64,000 bases of DNA from Benincasa hispida (GCF_009727055.1 NC_052349.1:31352262-31416261), one strand, 5' to 3'; shown: positions 12,000-24,510, counted from the stretch's first letter. The notes: generated from the sequence alone by a model not told the origin. A program made the numbers and translations.

Positions 12000-13315
12000 A
12001 TGGGTAAAATGGTTAGACTACAAACAGGGTGTTCATTAGAGGAGCACTGATACTTAAGGATATAGAGATAACCCATGGGTAAAATGATAATTTGACCCAG
12101 CTGGTGTTACAACACTCGGGAAGGACTAACTTGCTGTTATTTGGTCAATATCCATGGACATAGAAATATATCTACAATGAGAAGAGTGCAACTATGGGTC
12201 TATAGTGGAGTATACTCACAATTAACAAATATTGATTAACTTGGTTAATAAGTTTAGCCAATTAATCTCATATCATTAGAGCTTCTGATCTGTAGGTTCA
12301 TTAGGTACGCTAGTAGCTCATAAAGAGTATTGAGGTAATTAAAGTAATTTGAAATGTTTAAATTTACTAAAAGAACAAATAAAATGTATGGTGATATATT
12401 ATAATGCAACATTTATATTTTAATGAAACTTTATAATATAAATTTATTTGAATTTGAGTCAAAATTAATTTATGGGAAAATTAAATATTTGAAGGGGTTC
12501 AAATATTAAATTTAATGTGGATAGAATTCATATTAAAACTATAGGTAAAATTAATGTCTATTACACATTAAAACTATAGGTAATATGAGGAAAAAAGAAT
12601 TGAATGTGATTCAATTATAAGTTTAAATCAAATATGCGATATTTAATTTTATGATTAATTAATTATTAATTTAATTTAATTTGATTAAATTAAATTAATT
12701 AAATTAAAACTATATGTTATGAGAGAGGGATGTATTAAAATATGATTCTAAAGCATATTCAATTAACTATGAGATATTTAATTATTATTAATTAATTTAA
12801 TTAACTAATAATTATTTGATTTATTTTAATAAATTAACTTTAATTTCATTATTTAATTAAATAAATTAAATTTGATTTAGTTAATTAATTAAATAAACGA
12901 AAATTATGTTATAACAAATTGCTCATCGTAGGAAGTTATATGTGAGTGGGAAGAAATCTTCTCCAAACTCCCTCTCTTCTCTCAAAATAGTTTTGTCAAG
13001 ATTACATAATTGTTTTTTCTCTCCCTAGTTTTTGGTTTTCTGAGATTTTTCTCTATAGAAAATTCCTTTTAAGGATCCCACCCCCTTCTACCTCACTAGC
13101 AAAGGAGAATACTGGTGAAACCATTTTGGTGGTGTTCACTTGATTTGCGACAGAGGAATCAAGATCGTAAATCCAAAATATTGATGAAGCCCTCTATAGT
13201 CATCAACAAAAGCAAGAGATTCTAAATTTTGTTTTCTCTATTAATTTATTATTAAAATCTAAAAAGGTCTAAAAATTTTTCATTGTGCTTGGGATTTTAA
13301 CCCAGCAAACACCTT
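12000..13315 (+). repeat. LTR-derived segment, copia family related to the 42-49 kb LTRs
   Basis: The words 'gttcattagaggagcactgatacttaagga', 'ttgacccag', 'ctatagtggagt' and 'agcttctgatctgtaggttcattaggt' follow one another exactly as in the LTRs at 17.9-19.8, 42.3-44.1, 45.0-46.9 and 47.1-49.1 kb (plus orientation). 12350-12900 is very AT-rich (ttaattaa blocks). The start is truncated relative to those copies and the right end (around 13315, 'cccagcaaaca') is provisional. No open frame. Confidence 0.6.
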
Positions 13316-14380
13316 ATAACCTGTTTGGCTGCTTTCCAATGATCCATCCCTGGGTTGCTCAAATATCTTCTTAACACTCCAACTATGAATGCAATATTTG
13401 GATGCGTACATATTTAAGCGTACATTAGACTTCCAACGACCGATGCATAGGGAAGCTTCTGCATCTCCTTAGTCTCAAGTGTGGTCTTGAGGTATTGACC
13501 TAAATGAAAATTATCACCTATAGCGATTGGGTATCTTCTGGTGTATAATATTTCATGTCAAACTACTCAAAATCTTTTCAATATAGTTCTTTTGTGATAA
13601 TCTCAAAATACCTTGAGAACGATCTTGTAGTATTTTTAATTTCTAATACAAAAGAAGCATAACCAAGATCCTTCATCTCAAAATTCTTTTTGAGAAATCT
13701 CTTAGTGTCATGCAATAAACCTACATCATTACTTGCTATGAGTATGTCATCAACATATAACACTAGAAAGATTGATTTACTTCCATTGAACTTGTGGTAT
13801 ACACAATCTTCCACTATATTCATCTCAAAACCAAAGGAGGTTATCACTTCATAGAATTTGTGATACCATTGACGAGAGGCTTGCTTGAGATCGTAGATGG
13901 ATTTCTTCAATTTGAACACCATTGACTTTAAATTACCAGACACAAAGTTTTTTGGTTGTACCACATAAATCGTCTCATCAATTTTTTCACCGAGAAATGT
14001 AGTTTTTACATCCATCTGGTATAACTCTAAATCAAAGTGAGCTACTAGTGCGATGATTATCTTAAAAGAGTCCTTCGATGAAACTTGAGAGAAAGTCTCT
14101 TTGTAATCAATGTCTTCATTTTGAGTAAAACCCCTGCAACAAGACGAGTCTTATATCTTTCGATATTGCCATGCGAATCCCTTTTCGTTTTAAATATCCA
14201 TTTACAACCTATGGGTTCCATTCCTGATGGAAATTCAACAAGTTTCCAAATGCCATTGTCTTTCATAGATTTTATTTCTTCTTCCATAACATTTATCCAC
14301 TTTTGAGAGTTAAAACTTTGTAGAGCTTGTTGGAAGTTGATTGGATCATCTTCCATTACGCCCACATCACACTGATGTTC
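13316..14380 (-). pseudogene. Copia reverse transcriptase remnant (family B)
   Basis: 14057-14365 reads as the RT N-terminal part (MEEEIKSMKDNGIWKLVEFP..GCKWIFKTKRDSHGNIERYKTRLVA). 13578-14015 continues with MDVKTTFLGEKIDETIYVVQP and VFKLKKSIYDLKQASRQW, then LYVDDILIASND, which keeps the YVDD catalytic pair. The two blocks are separated by a frame change near 14050. Further left only fragments of the connection/RNase H region can be followed, to about 13340. The enzyme would copy element RNA into DNA in the particle. The RT core is fairly well preserved, but the element is not intact. Confidence 0.8.
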
Positions 14381-14548
14381 TTGAAGAAATACAATATAAT
14401 CATCTACAATTGTACTTCTTCTTTCTCTAGTGGATCTCCCTAGTAGAACTTCTTGAAATTGTTGAGTTTGAACTTCAGGTTCAACAACAGGGACTTCAAT
14501 GTTATCTTGTTCTATAATTGGTTTAATAGTGAAGTCAGGAATTGGAGC

Positions 14549-16074
14549 CTAAACATCATTTATAACCACATTAGGAAAGGAAACTAATTTCTCTTCAAAG
14601 GTAACTTTCCTTATATTATCTTCCCCTAAACTTAACATCCTCAAGGAATCTAGCATTTTCTGTCTCAAACAATGATCTAGAAGTGGGATCATAAAACTTG
14701 AAACCCCTTGAAGCCGTAGAGAATGGACCACAAATGTCTATATGTATTAGTTCTAAGACGTCTGAGCATTTGTTGGCATCTAATTTTCTTATGTTTGTCT
14801 GTTTTTTCTTAATACATTCCACACAAACATCAAAGTTACTTAAATCAAGAGAATCAAGAATTCCATCTGACACAAGTCTTTTTATTCTCTGTTTAAAGAT
14901 CTGACCTGAATGCTTGTGTCATAACATAGTAGAATTCTCATTTAATTTACGCTTTGTATCACATGAATTAGATAACATGATCTTGTTAAATGAAGCAAAA
15001 GAGTCAAGCATATATAGATTATCAATTAAAGAATCTGTATCAATAAGCTTTGAATCTTGAAAAAGACTAAATTTAATATTTCCAAAAGAACAAAAAAAAA
15101 AAAAAAATCAAAATTGTCAAAACTGGAAATAGAAACTAAATTTCATCTAAATGCGATACAACAAAAGTCTCATTCAAATCCAAATAATAAGCAGTTTTTA
15201 AATGTGATATAAAATTCCCAATAACTTCAACTGGAGCTGCTTTTCCATTGCCCACATAGATGAATCTTTCAGCATCACTTGATGGCCGACTCCACAAGCA
15301 ACCCTGCATTGATATATTTATGTGAGTAGTAGCACCAGAATCGATCCACCAAGTATATGTAGATACAAAGCTAAATTAACTTTAAAACCAACCAAAGTAA
15401 GAAGTTTACACTTCTTTACATGCCACTTGGCGAACTTGAGACAATCTTTCTTGAAGTGACCTTCCTTTTTGCAGAAAAAATAAGGATTTTCAATAACCTA
15501 TTTCTTTTTCTTATTCTGCTGAGAAGTCCCTTCTGCAACACCTATAGACTTCATTTTCTTCTTATCCTATCTTCTTCTTGCACACATTATGAGATAAGCT
15601 TATTAATACTCCATTTATCCTTATCATATTATAACTTATCTTAAATTGAGTGAATTATGCAGGAAAAGAGATAAGTACCAAATGTACGAGTAAATTTTCA
15701 TTTATCTCGATATCAAGTGCCTTTAATTTACATGTGAGATTGGACATTTCCACAATGTACTCCCTTATGTTCCATTGCCCTTATACCTCATGGAAGTTAA
15801 AGAAGTCAAAAGATGACTTGCTTCCTCTTTTCATTTTTAGCAAAATATTTCTCAATTTGGATATCCGTGATAGTGCCTCGAAAAGATCTGGAATGAAGTG
15901 CCTAATGATCATCAGACATATGCAATTTGACTGTTCCCACTTCTCAATATTAGCCATATTTGGTCGCTCCTCAGTAGAAGTAGGTTTATCAATCCTTAAT
16001 GCAAGGTTCAAATCCATACACCCGAGAAGTATCTTTAGGCTTTCCTTCCAAATCTTGAAGTTCGATCCATTCAA
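14549..16074 (-). pseudogene. Copia gag-protease-integrase remnant (family B), integrase core deleted
   Basis: From the right on the minus strand. Gag is at 15781-16074 (MNGSNFKIWKESLKILLGCMDLNLALRIDKP). A knuckle-like remnant near 15420-15480 reads FCKKEGHFKKDC, with the first Cys lost. The protease active-site block WWIDSGATTHI lies near 15310-15350. The pre-integrase/integrase start is at 14616-14873 (DVCVECIKKKQTN..ELIHIDICGPFSTASRGFKFYDP). The sequence jumps from the first catalytic-core strands directly to the tail DPTSRSLFETENARFLEDV, so most of the DDE core is missing. Family B differs from family A in gag and integrase wording. Confidence 0.8.
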
Positions 16075-16079
16075 CTTAG

Positions 16080-16660
16080 GGATTAAACTTAGATTTCAAG
16101 ATATTTGAGTAAAACCAACTGAAACAATAAACAACAAGAAATATACTCACAATTAAAATATAACAAAATAATTTCACATATGTGGTGGGTCCCTTTAACA
16201 AGATACCTAGCACAACATTGATGTTCAACCTTTAGGAAAGAACACCAAATGTAAAAGGTACTTTCAATGTAGTAATCAAAATACAGGCAAAAAACACGGT
16301 AAAAAAAATAGCCTTTCTTTAGACCGACTATTTTCCGCATCAGCAATCCTTATAATTGTCACATATTGAATACCACATGCATACCCATAATTTGGCCAAA
16401 TAATTATCTTTGTTTGGGTCGATAATTATCCGCATAAATTCATGAATATGCACATCTTATATTTCATAATTAAATTAATCTAGATAATAAAAGCTACTTT
16501 GGTAACATATTATTTTAACCAATTCAATCCAAAATATAAGACACAATAATATAATAACATTATTGTACAAAAATAATAAAAGAAGAAAGCCATATAGTAT
16601 TTACCAAAATTCACTCAATAATTGCGTACACATAGTACAAATAAAACAACATAAATATGT
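16080..16660. other. AT-rich leader/LTR-like sequence upstream of family B gag
   Basis: No coding signal. It lies upstream of the family B gag and may hold its leader and LTR. Hairpin-like words (ataattatc around 16390-16430) are present. I saw no primer-binding site and no LTR ends that I can defend. Confidence 0.35.
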
Positions 16661-16669
16661 GAATATCAC

Positions 16670-16960
16670 CAAATATCATTAATCAATTTTAAATTTAAAT
16701 TCACCAAAATATCAATCAAATTTAAATTTAAATTTATCACATAATCAATCAAATTTAAATTTAATCCACAACATGATCAATTAATCTTGAATTCACATCC
16801 ACAAAATGATTAATCAAATTTAACTTAAATCCACAACATGATTAATCAAATTTTATCTTAAAGCGACAAAATGTTTAATCAAATTTCAACTCACAAAGTC
16901 ATCAATCAAACCTAAACTTAGATGCACAAAAATTATCAATCAAACCTAACCGAAGTTATC
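16670..16960. repeat. Degenerate tandem array, about 36-bp unit
   Basis: About eight diverged units built on 'atcaatcaaatttaaattt(aa)tccacaacatg' follow one another, with the word 'aatcaaattt' or 'aatcaaacct' recurring every 30-40 bp. Units to the right are the most diverged. It probably belongs to the untranslated leader of the neighbouring retroelement. Confidence 0.65.
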
Positions 16961-17127
16961 GACTAAATAATCCCTTAATCCGCTGCCCACATGTCATGAT
17001 CTTCATCCTGACTGGAATTTAGTTCAATGTGATTCAAGACGAAATTGCCAAGAAGCACCAACAAGAACACAAAGGAAACAACACAATTGCTAACATAATT
17101 CCTTTAAAAGAAATTTGGTGCTCCATA

Positions 17128-17912
17128 TGTCACACCCCCTTCCGAACCTACCTCTAGAACTCGAAAGGAGGTGTGAGGACGACAGATACCACCCTTTTGT
17201 GATACCTACTGCCCATTTAAACCTTTTTCACTCTTAACCTTTAAGCCAATGATATAAACAATAACTGTTTGGCTAAACTTATTTTATTACAAACAGTATA
17301 ACATTTTTACAACTCCCAAACTTAACTACAAAGTTTACAACAATAACTTAAAACTGGAAGTGTGGCTGTGGCATGGTAGACCTTGACCTTAGCAGCACCT
17401 TGGAACTCTTCATCTTTCACTACCTGGGAAGAAAAACATAAAAGAAAAGAATGAGCTTCAAGAACAAGTCTCTTTGCATGCCTTAATATTCATCCACCTC
17501 CTCTTAACTTAAGCTCAAACTCCTCACCGTTTAGCCACTTGTCCGGATGAATTGCTAACTCAGCCTTGCTTTCCAAGTTTCTTCACCTCAACTCATACTT
17601 TCCCTTTTGGTCGCATAGCACTTCTTGCACATTTACCTTGTCAACGCATGACTCTTACCTATATGCTCGCCTAGTTACCCTATTCGAACCTCCTAGTCAT
17701 GGTGCCAACCTAGTCTCATCACATGGTTTTAAGCCTTCCATCGCCTAACCCTTTGTTGGCTGCATCCTTGGCCATCACTCAACCATCGATTGGCCTATTG
17801 TCCACGCATGACACCATCACATACCAAGCCTTGGGTCAAGCTAGGTCTCAAGCCAATGCCTCATGGTTTGTCTTATTGTATGCCCTCACTGCATGCCTAC
17901 TACGGATACTAC
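17128..17912 (+). repeat. Probable Ty3/gypsy LTR fragment
   Basis: Begins TGTCACACCCCCTTCCGAAC, a start typical of gypsy LTRs, and has no coding content. The segment runs into the copia LTR at about 17913. No partner LTR, primer site or target duplication was found, so this is a family-level guess from the start motif and composition. Confidence 0.4.
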
Positions 17913-19770
17913 CTTAAGTGATAATCTAAAAAGGTCCGTAGTATAAGGATTATGGAGGGATACCTGATCTCGGTGACACTATGGATACGACCCGCTTTGT
18001 AGAAGTTTATAAGTATTGTCAACTACTATAGATGGTAGATCCTGACCATTCATGTGGAGACATGCGAGCGGGGATGTCCTATACAAAGAATTTGTATAAG
18101 ACCGAACCACGAGATGTTCATCTCTTTATATAACGCCATTGATACTTGAGACTTACATCTCACCTAAATGACCATAGGTGAAATGACCTCAATCCTGAGT
18201 GTTTTGGGAACTCTTGCCTTTGAGGGCGATCCTTTGATAAGTATGGGTGAGAGTGGCCAGATTGCTAACTCAACATGCCTATCTTTTTAGAGATTCTTCT
18301 GATTTGGGAGCTGGGAACTCAGTTACACAAGATGGAATTCATTCCTTCCCCAAAGCAGAGGTAAGTAGATAGATTGCTCCCTTGAGGGCTAATTCTGAGT
18401 ATTGAACATAGTGGCCACAACTTCTCTTTGAAAGAGAGAACTCAATTATAGTAGGACAATGACTTATGTTCATTAAAGGGATCAGTGGTAGTTAAGGAGT
18501 TAGATGTAACTACAGGGACATTACTGTTATTGGCTCAGCTATACTTACGAGCAATCTGTGAAGGGTTATCATACTGTTGATTGGTTGATATGGACATAAA
18601 ATATATCTGTAGTAAAGAGAGTATAGCTGTCGGTCTTTAGTGGAGTGCCTGGCAGTTAACGGATAGTGGATTCCATGACTAAAGAGTTTAGTCAGTTATT
18701 CACGTACTGTTTGAGCTTCAAGCTACAGGTCCATAAGGTCCCCTTGGTAGCTCAATGGATTCAAGTTGAAAATCAGTTCTTGGTGTTGATTTGAAATGTT
18801 CGAATTGACAAGAGGAAATTCGATTATATATTATATGATCGATGTGATGTATGAGATACATCAAGTGAAGGATTAATGTAAATGAGATTTATATTAAGTA
18901 CCATTAAATAGAAAAAGAACTATGGTTTATATGTTTCATGAGATGAAATATTAAAACCATATGTTATAAATATAATATGGTAAGTTGGTTATCATATATA
19001 TTTATTATAATATTAATTATTGGATAATTATATCTTTTTCTCTAATAACCAATTGAGTGGGAGGTTATTATGGGTTTCATGGTAACCGTGAAATAAAAAT
19101 AAGTTTTTTTTTCCTAAATTTATTAGATTTGAGAGAGTTTCTATTCTCGAAAATAACTCACGGTTTGCTGTCAAGTGAATTGGATTCACTAAACGATAGC
19201 TGAAAAAGAGACTAAACGATTGTGGAGTGACACTACATGATAATTCACTCAGTTGGTCGTAGCTAAACGATCGTGGAGTATTTGCTATACGATTGAGCAT
19301 TCATCTATAAGATAGACTCTTGTCATCTTCCACTTGCTCAATCGTCTACACGATTGTCACTCCTCCGGTCTCTTCCTCTAACCAAGTCCACACAGAGCCC
19401 ACACTTTTGGATTCTCACACCGAGAGTACCAAGGTAGCCATTGTGGTGGTGTCTTACTCAACTCGACGGAGGTCATTCGTTGAGTTCGTTTTCGCGGAAA
19501 TCGTGTTGTATTGTGGTTGTTGTGTTCGAGCGTTTGTGAGTTGCTATCTTGGAGACTAAACGATCATTCGTGATCGAGGGAGTTTGAAGATGAGTCTTCA
19601 AAGGTATGTATGATCTTTCCCTTGATCTTATTGTTAAGCATGCTGTAATTTCGTATTGTGCATGACCTGGTAGTTTTCGTTTCTTGACTATAATTGTTAA
19701 TGTTCAATTTCAAATGAAATTTGGAACGATCATTTCGTTGCTCATGGAAATCCTCATGTATGATTTCCTT
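17913..19770 (+). repeat. Copia LTR, family C (copy 1), 5' truncated
   Basis: Closely matches 47150-49150 over its whole length, from 'ttaagtgataatct..ggtccgtagtataagga' to 'gaaatcctcatgtatgatttccttca'. Ordered landmarks are 'gagacatgcgagcgggg', 'gggagctgggaactcagttacacaaga', 'gggatcagtggtagttaaggag' and 'gtccataaggtccccttgg'. The 3' third (19140-19320) holds a cluster of aaacgat(c/t)g(t)ggag words. Compared with the minus-strand copy starting at 49531, the first part of the LTR is missing. No PBS follows, so it is a fragment or a solo LTR remnant. Confidence 0.75.
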
Positions 19771-19774
19771 CATT

Positions 19775-20490
19775 CATCACTTAACCTCGCAAGCCTTTTG
19801 TGTTTCGCAAGGCCCATCAACGCATAGACACTATAGTATGTGCCCATCATGGCCTGGTCCATCGCATAGCTTCATTGTGTAGCTCTTGTGCGCACTGCAT
19901 GCCCATCGTCGCATATCTCAACACACGCTGCCTTGCTCCATCAAATAGCTTTAGCGTGCATCGAGCAGCCAGCTCCTTACGCTCAATGCCGTATATAGAT
20001 CCACACGCACGCGCAGCTTTAATCGTTTAGATTTGTGCTCATCGTCTAGCACCTAGGCTCATCATCTAGCGCTATCGTGTAGCCCCGCAAGCAACCATGC
20101 GATCGTCCTCGCGCAACGCTCCAACGCCCAGCGCCCACGCTCATGCGCAACCGAACGCATCTTTGCTCATGTCTGGCCCATCTTGTTACTCGATGGCTCT
20201 TCCTTGCTGCTTGCTCACACAACCTTTTGTCATCCCAACGCATGAGCAACCCTTGTCACGCTAACGCTTGATCAGCGCCTCATGCCAATGCTTAACCAAC
20301 ATGCATCCATCACTTTAGCCCACATGACACCTTCTAATGTCAAGACCAACACATAGCCAACTTTCACCATGCACCCATGCCTCACCAGCCTCAACACACT
20401 GTTGTCCTAGGCTTCAACATTTAGCCAAATTTCCACCTGCTAATCTACAACTCAAAGCTACTCAAACGTTTACTCCAATACTTAGAATTT
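19775..20490. repeat. 'cgcat'-rich unassigned repeat
   Basis: The sequence is dominated by 'cgcat', 'catcgc', 'gcgcaac' and 'cgctca' words and is GC-richer than its surroundings. Open frames here (19800-20030 plus, 20046-20249 minus) are low-complexity in translation and match nothing I know. The vocabulary resembles the non-coding LTR element at 36.2-40.6 kb, so an LTR fragment of a related family is likely. Confidence 0.4.
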
Positions 20491-20834
20491 TCTTCCTTTC
20501 AACATAAGATTTAACTTATACTTGGTTTATTTCCTTAATTACTTACTTAAGTGGAGAAAATAGGATTTGGGTTTCGCACCATATATGTGGATAATGCTGA
20601 AACACATGCTACATATATGTGGATATAGCCATATTGGTTTTCCAAACACTTAATAGGTAACGCAAATACATAATGCCGACAACACAGTACTCGACATTTG
20701 ACCAATACCCAAGAAAACCAATAATTTCATCAAATTAAAATTAATATTCCCTTAAAAAAACGATCAAATGGGTTTTTCACTTGCATGTTATCATCGACAA
20801 GCCACTAAATGTGTTTTCCACGAAATAAATAGGA

Positions 20835-20881
<47 letters not shown>

Positions 20882-20978
20882 TCTTTTAATTGAAAAACCC
20901 ATGAAGCCGAACCAAGATTGAATCACAATAACATTGAAAAAAAAAAAATACAAACTAACAATTTAACATGAAATTCAT
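20490..20978 (-). other. Internal sequence beside a minus-strand copia LTR, with simple repeats
   Basis: Lies on the internal side of the primer site at 20979-20990, so formally it is the leader of that element. No gag reading frame is visible. It includes a compound microsatellite (20836-20880) and an A run (20937-20948). Confidence 0.4.
20836..20880. repeat. Compound microsatellite (ACAT)n(AT)n
   Basis: About six ACAT units run directly into about a dozen AT units. Such tracts are length-polymorphic. Confidence 0.9.
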
Positions 20979-20990
20979 GCTTTGATACCA
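20979..20990 (-). promoter_or_regulatory. Primer-binding site (initiator Met tRNA type)
   Basis: The minus strand reads TGGTATCAAAGC, one base off the usual TGGTATCAGAGC, two bases after an LTR ending CTAACA. It would prime minus-strand DNA synthesis. Confidence 0.8.
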
Positions 20991-20992
20991 CT

Positions 20993-21459
20993 TGTTAGCA
21001 TAATTACTTTATATCTATATTGAATAGATAAGCCTTAGGATCTATTCATGCCAAATTGTCAAGAATAAATAACATACCAAATTCCATTGAGAAATTAATG
21101 ATAACTTCAAGATGATGATAGATGACTATGGTCTTCCTCAACCAAAACTCTGAATGCCCTTAGTGAGATCTCTCTCTAGATGGATTCAAGAAAGACTCAG
21201 TACTTATTGTTTTTGGTTTATTGGGGACCATAGGTATAAGGTCTTTTTATATACTAGTTCAATTAGGGTTCCAATTAAACCCTAATTAACTAGGAATGAG
21301 CTTCTACACATTAAGTTCATACCAGAAATCTAGGACCTTAATTAATTAGATCACAAAATATGATCCAATCTAATAATATAAACCAATATGATAAATTATT
21401 AATCCACATATATAGACCATATTTTAATTAAACGTATTATTATTTAAATATATCTAACA
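20993..21459 (-). repeat. 467-bp LTR, TGTTAG...CTAACA
   Basis: On the minus strand the segment starts TGTTAGATATAT and ends ATTATGCTAACA, short inverted ends typical of copia LTRs, and is followed by a Met-tRNA primer site. A likely promoter word 'tatataaaaag' lies around 21240-21250. The downstream body is not recognisable as gag-pol, so this could be the left-over 5' LTR of a deleted or non-autonomous element. The partner LTR was not found. Confidence 0.75.
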
Positions 21460-21890
21460 AATCTTTCCTAAAAAAATGTAATATAACATAAGTCGAACCA
21501 AGTACAATTTAATGTCAAAGTGAGCATAGTTCGACAATAATTACCTATGTACTCTCTCAATAAGTATAATCGGTTATTGTTTTTAAGGGTAATTTTGAAA
21601 ATATTTAGAGTATTCAATTGAGTGCCTTGAAAAAAAAGATAACTCAATTCTATTATTTTCATTAAGAGTGTAAAAAATTAAACCAACCCAATAAAATTGA
21701 ATCGAACAAATGGGAAAGTTCGGTCATTTGATCATATTAATAGTTTTTTTTTCCTTTTTGAGTTCCACGTATTAATCTATTCAAATTCAAACCAAACTAA
21801 AGATAGTTTTAACAACTACCTAAAATGATTGATATTATTTTTTTAAGAAAAAAATGCACATACAAATTTTCAAACAAAAACAACGTATCT
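21460..21890. other. AT-rich sequence, nothing recognised
   Basis: Plain AT-rich sequence between the 467-bp LTR and the chromovirus LTR. The 64-codon minus frame at 21468-21662 has no family resemblance. Confidence 0.4.
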
Positions 21891-23068
21891 AAAATTTTAT
21901 AAAATGTAAATAAGAAAAGAAAGCCAACACTTAATTGAAATGAGTAGAAGCCTCCAACTGGTTCCATTGGCACAGTTATAGATCCTTTTTATCAATCGCC
22001 GATCTGTTCTTGTTCTTACCTGAAAAACATAACATAAGAAAGGATAAGTATAAATTACTCAGTAACTTCACTACTGTGGGTTAGGCTATACATTTATGTC
22101 CAATAAATGCAGCGTTCTAGTGGGACATGAAAAACCTCAACTAATCATGGATGACTATCTAGTGAATAACTAACCCGCCCTACCGTAAGTGAGATTGCCT
22201 ATAACCTCTGGTGAATCCCGAAGGAAATCACAAACCTCTCGTTAATCTTGAAAGAACTATAACCTCTTGTGAATCCCAAAGGAAACACAAACCTCTAGTG
22301 AATCCCGAAGGAAACACAAGTCTTTGGTAAATACTGAAGGAAACACAGTCTTTGATGAATCTAGAAGGAAACACAGCCTCTGTGAATCTCGAAAGAAACA
22401 TAATCTCTGGTGAGTCCATGACTATAGGTATGAGGCACTTATCACTATCATATTTATCATGCAATATAAATTTGAGTTCCAGAACATGGTAACGTAATAT
22501 CTTGCTCTTACATCCTCATGACATATATCATAAAACGTAATATCGTGCTCATACATTCTCATACTTCATAAAATTAACATCATGCTTATACATTTTCTCT
22601 AGTTAAGTAATCATATATACAGTCTTAGCGAGTCGATAATAACATCTTAAGTATATCGCCTGACACAAAAGCGGTTTCAGTAGTAAGATTACTTACCTAA
22701 ATGTCAAGATCAAAATTAACTCGAGCAAGGTAAACTCCCTTAAGATTTTCCCTAAGCTTCAAATTAGGTTCTAGGACATGAAGCAAAATTTTAACTCTAA
22801 CCACCAAGAAAATTTCAAAACATAAAAAATTTATTCCAATAAAACTCCAAACACTTGCCTAAAGTGTGATTTGATTCGAAATCACATCAAAACTTCAAAA
22901 TAAAAAAACCCAACTGTTAAACCCCCCAAATCAACTTTTAACTTTGCTGGACAATAACGTAAAACTTTCAAATCCGACGTCCTAAATCACAATAATTCAA
23001 TAACTAGACCAATAATCAATGGATACCCAAAAACTGGTAATGATAACCCCCAAACCTACCCATAACCT
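21890..23068 (-). repeat. 3' LTR of chromovirus, distal part (interrupted by copia element)
   Basis: Matches the element's other LTR at 32640-33050 ('cctgaaaaacataacataagaaaggataagt') and a dispersed fragment at 41510-42269 ('caagatcaaaattaactcgagcaaggtaaactccctt'). On the minus strand it continues the LTR that starts at 28140, after interruption by the copia element at 23069-27435. Its last five bases (23064-23068, AACCT) are the left copy of the target duplication. The outer end near 21890 is approximate. Confidence 0.7.
22205..22417. repeat. Tandem repeat, about 28-bp unit, about 8 copies
   Basis: Units of the form 'cctctggtgaatcccgaaggaaacacaa' repeat with drift. Related arrays occur at 32955-33050 and 41517-41616, always within the same chromovirus LTR sequence. 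The minus-strand 78-codon frame here is just the repeat translated (repeating CFLW/SRFTRGL blocks). Confidence 0.85.
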
Positions 23069-23400
23069 TGACAAGGATAAAAATCGGCCTACTCAGTAGG
23101 TGACAAAGTGCCACATGGATGCTGACCTCAAGGACACCGTGGACATTCTCTCTCTTTAACCGATTTTGGTACAACGGTTGTCTTTCACCTGCAAGGAAAG
23201 ATTTGATTCAATTATTCTTTTGTCCATACTTGGCATATATTTTTGTATATAAGGGAAACCTCTCTGTATAGAAATATATATACGAAAAAGGAAAAATTCA
23301 ATATAGAAAAGAAGGGCAGAATAATTCAGCTCCCTCTTTCATCATGTTCTTCATCCACTGTTTTTCCTTCCTTTGCTATAGTTTTCTTGCTGTTGTAACT
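23069..23400 (+). repeat. 5' LTR of the copia element
   Basis: 332 bp, starting TGACAAGG and ending GTAACT directly before the primer site. The ends are TG...CT rather than TG...CA, a known minority LTR type among copia elements. A TATA box (TATATAAG, 23246-23253) marks the likely U3/R promoter. Confidence 0.92.
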
Positions 23401-23412
23401 TGGTATCAGAGC
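23401..23412 (+). promoter_or_regulatory. Primer-binding site for initiator Met tRNA
   Basis: TGGTATCAGAGC, the exact complement of the plant initiator tRNA-Met 3' end, abuts the 5' LTR. Confidence 0.93.
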
Positions 23413-23434
23413 CACGGTAAGAACAACAACCAAA

Positions 23435-24510
23435 ATGGTGAATACGCCAGTTGCCCCCTCTGTCATTTTTCCTGGAGCTTTCAACAATGGCAACATCACA
23501 GGACCTCTCTTAAACCAGTTGCTAAATCAAGTGACATCCATTAAAATGGATAGGTCGAAATTCTTACTTTAGAAAAATCTTGCCTGGTCGATCCTCAGAA
23601 GCTACCGACTAAAAGGCTACCTAACGAGGGAAAATCTTTGCCTCAATCGATTCATTACTAAGCAAGTTAGTGAGCATTCTGGTGAAAGCTCGAGTGTCAA
23701 TCCTGCTATTACAACAACGTCTGATGTCGAGCTACAACCAAACCCAGCCTACGATGCGTGGATAGCCGTCGACCAGCTTCTGTTAGGGTGGCTTTACAAT
23801 TCAATGAATCAGGAAATAGCTATGCAAGTCATGGGTTTTCAAACCGCTAAAGATCTATGGGAAATAGTTCAAGAATTAGTTGGAGTTCAATCAAGGGCGG
23901 AGATGGATTACCTCAAAAGATTGTTCCAACAGACCCGCAAAGGCACACTGAAAATGAGTGAGTACTTGACTTTGATGAAATGATATGCTGATGGCCTTGC
24001 CCTTGTAGGTTCTCCGATCTCTCCGCTTGATCTTGTATCACAGGTATTGTCTAGACTTGATGAGGAATACAACCCGGTGGTAGTAGCAGTCCAAAGCAAA
24101 GGAACCCCTCGATGGTCCGACCTACAATCTGATCTCCTTTCATATGAGAAAAGGCTTAAGTATCAGCTTGCAGTCAAAATCGGGATTACTGGAATGGCTA
24201 ATGTCTCCCTCCCTCCCAATCCACCTTCGGTCAATGTTGTGCAAAAAAGCTTTCATACATCAGTAAACACTTATCGCAACCCATATGGAAACACTCAGCC
24301 TTCAAATTTCAGGGGAAGGGGAGGCCGAAACAGAGGACGCGGCTGTTGGAACAATGCATCAACAAACAGACCTACCTGTCAAACTTGTGGGAAACTTGGT
24401 CACATTGCTGATATTTGCTACTTCAGGTACAACAAGGAATTCAACAATCCTCGAAAGACACACACCCGAGCTGAGTCCACCCAGCTCCCACCAAGTAGAA
24501 GCCAAGAATA
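23435..24510 (+). pseudogene. Copia Gag (with CCHC knuckle), interrupted by stops
   Basis: The start ATG at 23435 gives MVNTPVAPSVIFPGAF. The frame continues through the Gag core (AYDAWIAVDQLLLGWLYNSM, LWEIVQELVGVQSRAE, DLVSQVLSRLDEEYNPVVVA) to a zinc knuckle CQTCGKLGHIADIC (about 24377-24418), preceded by an RGRGGRNRGRG stretch that would bind RNA. In-frame stops occur near 23570, near 23980 (inside SEYLTLMK*YADGL) and at the end near 24509. The longest open part is 24047-24511. Confidence 0.88.

Noticed and set aside
22205..22417. CRISPR-like array of 28-bp repeats
   Set aside because: Units are directly abutting and drifting with no spacers, in a plant retrotransposon LTR.
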